In this document: positions 58,137 through 64,000 of the stretch, one piece after another
Layout of the letters: the number at the start of each line of letters is the position of its first letter
How positions within the stretch are numbered: position 1 is the first letter of the stretch
Origin: Nocardiopsis alborubida
Lineage (GTDB): Bacteria; Actinomycetota; Actinomycetes; Streptosporangiales; Streptosporangiaceae
Direction of reading: 5' to 3'
DNA: 64,000 bases
Assembly: GCF_012396365.1 (NCBI RefSeq)
Contig: NZ_JAAXPG010000013.1
Location: forward strand, 124,001 to 188,000
The notes under the pieces: model-generated
What the model was told of the DNA's origin: nothing
Database searches by the model: none
Seen by the model: only the letters and a program-made list of their open reading frames with translations
Position numbers and translations under genes: made by a program

Positions 58137-59789
58137 GTGACGACTCCCACCACAGAACCGCACAAGCCGGATCTGGCGAGGTCCAGCAGTGTCATGGCCG
58201 CCGGTACCGCGGTCTCTCGTGTGACCGGATTCGCGCGCACGGTCGTCCTGGCAGCGGCATTGGGAACCCAACTTCTGGGAGACGCCTACAACACAGCCAA
58301 CACGATTCCCTTCATCGTCTACGACCTGCTCATCGGCGGCCTGATGGCCAGCGTCATCGTGCCGTTCCTGGTCAGGCGCCGCAAACGGGATCCTGACGGG
58401 GGCCATGCCACTGAGCAGCGCGTGTTCACCATGGCTCTTATCGCCCTCCTGGCGCTGGCGTCAGTGGCGGTCCTGGCCGCGGAACCACTGATCCGCCTCT
58501 ACGCCGGGGAGTTCACCGATGCCCAGTTCGACGTCGCGGTGCTGCTTGCCCGCTTCTTGCTGGCGCAGATCTTCTTCATCGGACTGAGCGGTGTGTCCAA
58601 CGCCCTACTCAACATCCGTGGCAGGTTCGGCGCGCCCGTGTGGGCTCCGGTGCTCAACAATGTGGTCATCATCTGTGTCGGACTGTCCTTCCTCCTCGTC
58701 TCGGAACCGGGAGTCACCGCCGGGACGGTCACCGACACACAAGTCATTCTTCTGGGGCTTGGAACAACCGGCGCCATGGTGCTTCAGGCCCTCACCTTGC
58801 AGTGGGCGCTGCGTGCGGCCGGTTTCCGGTGGAGGCCCCGCCTCGACCTCAGGGGTTCGGGGCTCGGCGAGGCGTTGCGCGCGGCCGGTTGGATGTTCGT
58901 ACTCGTGTGCACCATGCAGACGGGGTTCCTGATCACCGCCAACCTCGCCAACCGGGCGGGTGTCGCGGCGGCCACCGGTGAGCCGGGGGTCGGGGCGGGC
59001 CTGACCGCCTACAACTACGCCTACCAGTTGTTCCAGTTGCCCTACGCGATCCTGGCGGTTTCGGTCATCACCGTTCTACTGCCGCGAATGAGCGAGTATG
59101 CCGCCGACAACGCGTGGAGCAGGGTACGGGACGACTTCTCGCGAGGCCTGAGAACGGTGGCGACCCTGCTCGTCCCCATAGCGCTCGTGATGGCCGTCTA
59201 CGCCGTTCCCCTGTGCGTCCTGGTGTTCGCCCGCGGTAACACCTCGGTCGAGGACGCCCGTGCCATCGGCCATGTCCTCACGGTCTTCGCCCTGGGGCTG
59301 GTTCCCTTCACCGTCTACCAGCTCATGCTGCGCGTCTTCTACGCCTCCGGGGACACACGTACCCCGGCCCTGACCAGTATCGCCAACGTCGCGGTGCACG
59401 CCGTGATCGCCCTGGCCTCCTACTGGATCCTTCCGCCGCACCAGGTCGTCATGGGCGTCGCGAGCGGGTTCATGCTCTCCTACGTGTGCGGGCTGCTCAT
59501 CGGAGGTGCTGTCCTCGGCCGCAGACTGGGAGGAATTGACGGACGTCGAATCACGTGGACGGTAGTCCGCCTGCACATCGCTGCGGTCCCTTCCGTGCTA
59601 CTGGCCGCGGGAGCTCTCCTGTTCGCTCAGGACCGGATCGCTGGTGAGACGGTCACGGCCGTGGCCGCGATGGCGGTCGGAGGCGTGTGCGGAATCCCCT
59701 TGTTCCTGTCGGTGGGTCGTTCCCTGCGTATTGAGGAGGTCGCCGCGGTGACGACGATGGTGCGTGACCGGATCGTGCGGAGACGATGA
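58137..59789 (+). CDS. murJ: Lipid II flippase MurJ (MviN family)
   Basis: 550 residues, fourteen transmembrane helices, flipping the peptidoglycan precursor lipid II. The conserved N-terminal segment is GTAVSRVTGFARTVVLAAAL followed by GDAYNTANTIPFIVYDLLIG; mid-protein AYNYAYQLFQLPYAILAVSV and the cavity arginine region (VLLPRMSEYAADNAW) are intact. It lacks the long C-terminal pseudokinase domain of mycobacterial MurJ. In most actinomycetes the main murJ sits near the origin in another context, so this copy may be a stress- or antibiotic-responsive paralogue. GTG 58137 was chosen. Confidence 0.9.
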   Translation: MTTPTTEPHKPDLARSSSVMAAGTAVSRVTGFARTVVLAAALGTQLLGDAYNTANTIPFIVYDLLIGGLMASVIVPFLVRRRKRDPDGGHATEQRVFTMALIALLALASVAVLAAEPLIRLYAGEFTDAQFDVAVLLARFLLAQIFFIGLSGVSNALLNIRGRFGAPVWAPVLNNVVIICVGLSFLLVSEPGVTAGTVTDTQVILLGLGTTGAMVLQALTLQWALRAAGFRWRPRLDLRGSGLGEALRAAGWMFVLVCTMQTGFLITANLANRAGVAAATGEPGVGAGLTAYNYAYQLFQLPYAILAVSVITVLLPRMSEYAADNAWSRVRDDFSRGLRTVATLLVPIALVMAVYAVPLCVLVFARGNTSVEDARAIGHVLTVFALGLVPFTVYQLMLRVFYASGDTRTPALTSIANVAVHAVIALASYWILPPHQVVMGVASGFMLSYVCGLLIGGAVLGRRLGGIDGRRITWTVVRLHIAAVPSVLLAAGALLFAQDRIAGETVTAVAAMAVGGVCGIPLFLSVGRSLRIEEVAAVTTMVRDRIVRRR

Positions 59790-59801
59790 CGGCATGATGA
59801 G

Positions 59802-59824
59802 GAGATACCCCGTGGTCGTATCTC
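59802..59824 (+). promoter_or_regulatory. GAGATAC-N9-GTATCTC repeat before the DUF6153-oxidase operon
   Basis: Seven-base arms around CCCGTGGTC, which keeps a C-tract and partial G-tract reminiscent of the CsoR-type sites at 35785, 39384 and 40617. TAGAGT at 59828-59833 is a possible -10, placing the transcript start at the GTG of the next gene. Confidence 0.4.
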
Positions 59825-59840
59825 AGTTAGAGTGGATACC

Positions 59841-60317
59841 GTGACATCAGGAGCACTCGGACCCGGCCGACGCATTCATCGTGCGCGGGGCGTGTGGTCG
59901 GTGCTGGAGAGGGCACGCTCGACGCGCCGCTCCTTTGCTGCGCGCCTGGTGCTGCCGTTCGCCACGATGGTGCTCGCCCTGCTCTTCCTGAGTCACCACG
60001 GCGTGGTGGTAGAGGAGGCCATGACAGAACCCGGCCCCACCGTCCACGCCACCGCCTCCTCGGGTGGAGGCTCCTCCGGGCACGCCTTCGGGGGTATGGA
60101 AGCCGAGCACGGTGACTACGCGAATGCCACGCATTCCGACTGCGTTCCCTCCAACACCGGATGTCTGAACGCCAAGACCGAGCTCGGGCTTCCCGCGCCG
60201 CTTTCCGTCGGCGGAGTACTGCTGCGCCCCGTGCCGCTCCAGCCGCCGCCGCTTCTCGCTCACAGCCCTCCTCCCCAGCCTCCCCAGCTGTCCGAACTGT
60301 CGATTCTGCGGATCTAG
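59841..60317 (+). CDS. DUF6153-family protein
   Basis: 158 residues with one N-terminal helix (LVLPFATMVLALLFLSHHGV), a His/Asp-containing extracytoplasmic part with two Cys (CVPSNTGC), a Pro-rich segment and a C terminus PPQLSELSILRI that matches the DUF6153 ending. Third protein of this kind in the window. Function unknown; it heads an operon-like run with the copper oxidase. GTG 59841 was chosen on the leaderless -10 spacing; GTG 59832 is possible. Confidence 0.65.
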   Translation: MTSGALGPGRRIHRARGVWSVLERARSTRRSFAARLVLPFATMVLALLFLSHHGVVVEEAMTEPGPTVHATASSGGGSSGHAFGGMEAEHGDYANATHSDCVPSNTGCLNAKTELGLPAPLSVGGVLLRPVPLQPPPLLAHSPPPQPPQLSELSILRI

Positions 60318-60373
60318 TACCCGGCGGAACTCCCACGCCCTTTCCCCATCGCAGAGCGAAGGACAGTTCAGCC

Positions 60374-61882
60374 ATGTCAGAAATCACCCGCCGTACCCTC
60401 GTCGGCGGGGGGATCGCCCTGTCCGGGGCCGTCCTCCTGTCAGCCTGCTCCCGCACCGGTGCCTCCTCCCTGGTGAGTCCCGGTGACGACATCGTCGACA
60501 CGACCGAGGCCAGGCGGCCTTCCACCGGTCGTGAGCGCGAGTTCACGCTCACCGCCGCTGAGACCGAACTCGACCTGGGCGGAACCCGTGTGCGCACCTG
60601 GGGCTACGGAGACGGCCTTCCCGGCCCCGAGTTGCGGGTCGGTGCCGGAGACACCGTGGCCGCCACCCTGGTCAACAACCTTCCCGACCCCACCAGCGTG
60701 CACTGGCACGGGTTGGCCCTGCGCAACGACATGGACGGCGTCCCCCACCTGACCCAGGGCCCGGTCGCGCCCGGCGAACGCTTCACCTACCGGTTCGTCG
60801 CGGCCAACCCGGGCACCCACTGGTTCCATCCGCACGTGGGAACCCAGTTCGACCGGGGCCTGTACGCACCGATCATCGTGGAGGACCCCCGCGAACCGCT
60901 GGCCTACGACCAGGAGTGGGTCATCGTCCTGGACGACTGGCTGGACGGGGTCGAGAGCACCCCGGACCAGGTCCTGGAGGAACTACGCGGGGGGATGGAC
61001 CACGGCGGTCACGGCATGGGGGAGGGGAAGGGGCCCATGCGGATGGGCTCGACCCTGATGGGGGCCACCAGCGACCTGCTCGGCGGGGACGCCGGGGACG
61101 TCTACTATCCGATGCACCTGGTCAGCGGCCGACCGCCCAACGATCCACGCACCTTCGAGGCCGCACCGGGCGACCGGGTGCGGATCCGACTGATCAACGC
61201 CGGGGCCGACACCGCCTACCGGGTCTGCCTGGGCGGGCACACGATGACCGTCACCCACACCGACGGCTACGCGGTCGAGCACACCGAGGCCGACGCGCTG
61301 CTGATGGGCATGGGAGAGCGCTACGACGTCCTGGTCACCCTGGCGGACGGCGTCTTCCCGTTCGTCGCACTCGCCGAGGGCAAGGACACCACGGGACTGG
61401 CACTGGTCAGGACCGGCTCGGGTTCGGCCGCCGATCCCCAGGTGCGTCCTGCGGAACTCGACGGCCGGGTCCTCGTGGCCACCGACCTGACCGCCGAGGA
61501 AAGCGTCCGCCTGGACGTGACGGAGCCCGACGTCGTCCACGAGATCAGACTGACCGGGTCGATGGCCGACTTCGACTGGGGACTGAACGGTCGCGCCTAC
61601 GACCACGAGGACCCCACCGCGGCGGCCTTCACCGTCTCCCACGGGCAGAGGGTGCGGCTCGTCCTGACCAACACCACCGACATGTGGCATCCGATGCACC
61701 TGCACGGTCACCACGTCCAGATCGGAACGGACGGACCCCGCAAGGACACCCTGAACGTCCTGCCCGGACAGACGCTGACCTGCGACTTCGACGCCGACAA
61801 CCCGGGGTTGTGGATGACGCACTGCCACAACCTCTACCACGGCGAGTCCGGAATGATGGGCGTGGTCGCCTACACCGCCTGA
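60374..61882 (+). CDS. Multicopper oxidase (CueO/laccase-like), Tat-exported lipoprotein
   Basis: 502 residues. The N terminus TRRTLVGGGIALSGAVLLSAC combines a twin-arginine signal with a lipobox. Copper ligands: SVHWHGLAL, THWFHPHVG, MWHPMHLHGHHVQ and MTHCHNLYHGESGMM, covering type 1, 2 and 3 sites. An insert with Met/His/Gly (MDHGGHGMGEGKGPMRMG, about residues 210-230) resembles the Met-rich Cu(I)-binding segment of CueO-like cuprous oxidases. It should oxidise Cu(I) or phenols outside the membrane. ATG 60374; lies 57 bases after the DUF6153 gene. Confidence 0.92.
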   Translation: MSEITRRTLVGGGIALSGAVLLSACSRTGASSLVSPGDDIVDTTEARRPSTGREREFTLTAAETELDLGGTRVRTWGYGDGLPGPELRVGAGDTVAATLVNNLPDPTSVHWHGLALRNDMDGVPHLTQGPVAPGERFTYRFVAANPGTHWFHPHVGTQFDRGLYAPIIVEDPREPLAYDQEWVIVLDDWLDGVESTPDQVLEELRGGMDHGGHGMGEGKGPMRMGSTLMGATSDLLGGDAGDVYYPMHLVSGRPPNDPRTFEAAPGDRVRIRLINAGADTAYRVCLGGHTMTVTHTDGYAVEHTEADALLMGMGERYDVLVTLADGVFPFVALAEGKDTTGLALVRTGSGSAADPQVRPAELDGRVLVATDLTAEESVRLDVTEPDVVHEIRLTGSMADFDWGLNGRAYDHEDPTAAAFTVSHGQRVRLVLTNTTDMWHPMHLHGHHVQIGTDGPRKDTLNVLPGQTLTCDFDADNPGLWMTHCHNLYHGESGMMGVVAYTA

Positions 61883-61956
61883 TCATCCGACAGCGGAAGG
61901 GGATGGGCGCGCATCGTGCGCCCATCCCACCCTCACACCGAAGGAGATCAGCGCTC

Positions 61957-62829
61957 ATGCCGATCACACCTGCCTTTGTCCTCCGACCTCTCGCTCTCCT
62001 GGCCTCACTCGCCATGCTCACCGCTTGCGCCGCCACCGGTGGTGACAGCACCGACTCCTCATCCGGCTCCGAACAGCAGGGCGCCCCGCCTGCCGAAATA
62101 CAGCACGTGCACGGCATCGTCGCGAACTCGAACGGGGACGGCTGGATCCTGGGCACCCACCAGGGCATCTTCCATGTCAGCGACGACGGCGAAGTCGAGT
62201 CCGTCGGCCCGGTGGTGGACTTCATGGGACTCAGCGACGCAGGCCAGGGACGGCTGGTGGCCAGCGGCCACCCCGGCCCCGACACAGACATGCCCAACCC
62301 GGTTGGCCTCATCGAGTCAACCGACGGAGGACGCACGTGGGAACCCCTGTCGCGAGCCGGGGAGTCCGACTTCCATGCGCTCGCGGCCACCGAAGACACG
62401 GTGATCGGGTTCGACGGCGCCCTGCGCGCGACTGACGACGGCCAGGAGTGGTACGACCTGGACCCGGAACTGAACGCCATCGGACTGGCCGTCTCCGAGG
62501 ACGCGGAGACCGTTCTGGCCACCACACAACAGGGCCTGCGACGCTCGGAGGACGGTGGCCGCTCCTTCACACAGGTCGACGGAGCTCCGCCACTGGTGTT
62601 CGTTGACTGGGTCCGGGGATCCGACACTGTCTACGGCATCGATGCAGGCGGAGCCGTGCACCGGAGTGAGGACACCGGTCGGAACTGGGAGGCGCTGGGC
62701 ACAGTCGGAGAACAGCCTGAGGCGATTCACGCCGACGCTGACCACGTGGTGGTGGCAGCCGGCGGAACGCTGGTGGTGTCCTCCGACGGAGGACAGACTT
62801 TCGAAGCGGTGGGTTCCCAGGACGGGTGA
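61957..62829 (+). CDS. F510_1955-like BNR-repeat lipoprotein
   Basis: 290 residues with lipobox SLAMLTAC and a beta-propeller body of repeated S-x-D-x-G-x-T-W units (STDGGRTWEPLS, RSEDGGRSFTQV, RSEDTGRNWEAL, SSDGGQTFEAV), starting with EIQHVHGIVANSNGDGWILG typical of the F510_1955 family. Such proteins commonly follow copper oxidases and copper chaperones in actinobacteria. No catalytic residues can be assigned. GAAGGAG precedes ATG 61957. Confidence 0.87.
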   Translation: MPITPAFVLRPLALLASLAMLTACAATGGDSTDSSSGSEQQGAPPAEIQHVHGIVANSNGDGWILGTHQGIFHVSDDGEVESVGPVVDFMGLSDAGQGRLVASGHPGPDTDMPNPVGLIESTDGGRTWEPLSRAGESDFHALAATEDTVIGFDGALRATDDGQEWYDLDPELNAIGLAVSEDAETVLATTQQGLRRSEDGGRSFTQVDGAPPLVFVDWVRGSDTVYGIDAGGAVHRSEDTGRNWEALGTVGEQPEAIHADADHVVVAAGGTLVVSSDGGQTFEAVGSQDG

Positions 62830-63088
62830 ACGCTCACGCCGGGAAGGTGATCCGTCTCAGCCCATCGGTGGTCGCACCGAGTGGGGGCGTCCTCGGTCTG
62901 CTACCCGTAGGTGGGCTGATGACCCTCACTCGGTTGGCAGGCGGCTGCACCCTACCTTTGTGACCCCGGGGACGTTGGCTGCTCCGGACCTGTGCACCCG
63001 AGTCACCCAGACGTATCTTCCGTGCGACTACCGAGATCTGATGGCTTTCGCGATCTCCGAACACGCGCGGACAACGAAAGGAGGCGAT

Positions 63089-63631
63089 ATGCCCGCATGG
63101 CTTCGACCGCTCGAGTTCCGGGTCGAGGAGTACGACGACCATCGGCTGTATGCCTGGTTGGCGCTGATCGGGCTGGTTCTCGGTGCGGTCATGGCGGTCT
63201 TCGGGCTTCCGCCGGTCGACATCCACGGGCCGCTCCACTACCTGGGGATCATGGATCCCCTGTGCGGTGGGACCCGCTCGGTGTGGGCGGCGATGAGCGG
63301 TGACCTGGCCGAGTCCTGGCGGTACAACCCGCTCGGAATCCCTTTGGTCGTCGGGGCCGTCGTCGTTCTTCTGAGGTTGGTGTTCGGCATGATGACAGGC
63401 CGCTGGGTCAACATCCGCCTACGTTCGTGGCCGATCGTCGCGGTGGTGGGTGGCGTGCTGTTCGGGCTGCTGGCCATCCGCCAGCAGCTCAACGTCGAGC
63501 TCCTGCGCAGCCCGCCCGGCGAGTTCTCGCTCCTGGGACCCGTGCTGAACGCGCTGCCGGTCCTGGTACTCGCCATATGGGTCTCCCTCAGGCGCCGTCG
63601 TATGTTGGCCAGAGCCGACCGTCCGTCCTGA
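63089..63631 (+). CDS. DUF2752 membrane protein
   Basis: 180 residues, four transmembrane helices (about 25-45, 85-105, 115-130, 150-165). The DUF2752 motif is GIMDPLCGGTRSVWAAMSG followed by WRYNPLGIPLV, with a Cys-Gly-Gly-Thr-Arg turn. ATG 63089 has AAGGAGG upstream, which fixes the start although the frame is open to 62555. Function unknown. A separate transcript from the copper genes is likely, since 259 bases separate them. Confidence 0.85.
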   Translation: MPAWLRPLEFRVEEYDDHRLYAWLALIGLVLGAVMAVFGLPPVDIHGPLHYLGIMDPLCGGTRSVWAAMSGDLAESWRYNPLGIPLVVGAVVVLLRLVFGMMTGRWVNIRLRSWPIVAVVGGVLFGLLAIRQQLNVELLRSPPGEFSLLGPVLNALPVLVLAIWVSLRRRRMLARADRPS

Positions 63632-64000
63632 GTCCCGTCCAGAACGGGGAAGGCCCAACGAAGGAGGTGACCGCTGCGATGATCGCCATAACCGTGCCCC
63701 AAGGCGGTCACTTCCTCGCCCCTCTCTTCGTGAGCGGAGATCCTGAAGAGCGGCAGGCCCAGCGCAGGTAGGGGAAGAGAGGACGAGGGTGCCAGCGGCC
63801 CCATGGCTGACATCGGGACCCTTGCGGAGCTTGGTTTCGATGCGAGCCGCCCCCTGCTGCTGGTGTGCTCGACCGTACGTCTCGGTCTGGCCCTTGGTGC
63901 CGCAGGGAGGTGGCTTTCGAGTTTGGCATGAACCCTGTCCGGCACCGCAGAACGGTCCTTCACTCCACAGCGGGGTGCGTTGCCGACGACTTCTCGTCAG
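63632..64000. other. Right-edge stretch without a clear gene
   Basis: About 370 bases. Two short plus-strand frames begin here (63679, MIAITVPQGGHFLAP..., 30 codons; 63803, MADIGTLAELGFDASRPLLL..., 42 codons) with G/C-rich third positions but no resemblance. AAGGAGG (63661-63667) precedes the first. The window ends before a larger gene appears. Confidence 0.35.

Noticed and set aside
1-64000. CRISPR arrays, rRNA genes, intact tRNA genes or insertion sequences
   Set aside because: No regularly spaced repeats, no transposase frames with terminal inverted repeats, and no complete tRNA cloverleaf were seen; only the tRNA-Leu 3' fragment at 27117-27135.

Overview
The window is high-GC actinomycete DNA: GTG and TTG starts are common, many stop/start pairs overlap by four bases (ATGA or GTGA), and several mRNAs look leaderless. 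Gene content (AICE-type DUF2637 protein, DUF6153 proteins, a partial second nuo cluster, GH31/LacI sugar locus) fits a Nocardiopsis/Streptosporangiales- or Streptomyces-like genome; the genus is inference. All functional calls are from reading the translated sequence; no database search was run.

Layout. 1-10.4 kb: 5' end of a globin gene; an ABC exporter with its two-component system; a DsbA-fold protein, a wrecked YdcZ-type permease and a divergent TetR; then an unusual fusion of a CrtC/AttH lipocalin-like domain to a polyprenyl diphosphate synthase, followed by its own ABC exporter. 10.5-17.2 kb: a LacI-controlled alpha-xyloside locus on the minus strand (regulator, binding lipoprotein, two permeases, YicI-type GH31 enzyme). 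17.4-27 kb: Aquifex-type aconitase, TauE/SafE permease, RHH regulator plus DUF4097 protein, cytochrome P450, a TetR divergent from an MDR oxidoreductase and a FAD monooxygenase, and a GNAT.

27.1-45 kb is an accessory island. It opens with the 3' end of a tRNA-Leu gene and its terminator (the 5' part of the tRNA is missing), directly followed by a DUF2637 gene of AICE type. Inside are copper/redox genes (SHOCT protein, BlaI+M56, TlpA, CcdA, DUF305, Cys-rich copper-storage-like protein, YHS protein, two DUF6153-like proteins), a serine hydrolase, a cysteine-synthase-like enzyme with an MFS exporter, an NlpC/P60 hydrolase and a solitary OLD-type nuclease. Many broken fragments lie between them (second DUF2637, GNAT, DUF305, BNR protein, ferredoxin reductase). 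Three CsoR-type G-tract operators tie several of these genes together.

45.3-53.6 kb is a tight operon for the membrane arm of a complex-I-like machine (NuoA, a NuoB/NuoD-like fusion without Fe-S ligands, NuoH, J, K, L, M, N). The catalytic arm is absent, and NuoK carries a long His/Gly tail. 53.7-59.8 kb is a cell-envelope set (ATP-grasp, BlaI, M56 peptidase, M15-like lipoprotein, GNAT, MurJ) whose promoters carry BlaI-type boxes. 59.8-63.6 kb is a second copper set: DUF6153, multicopper oxidase, F510_1955-like lipoprotein, DUF2752 membrane protein.
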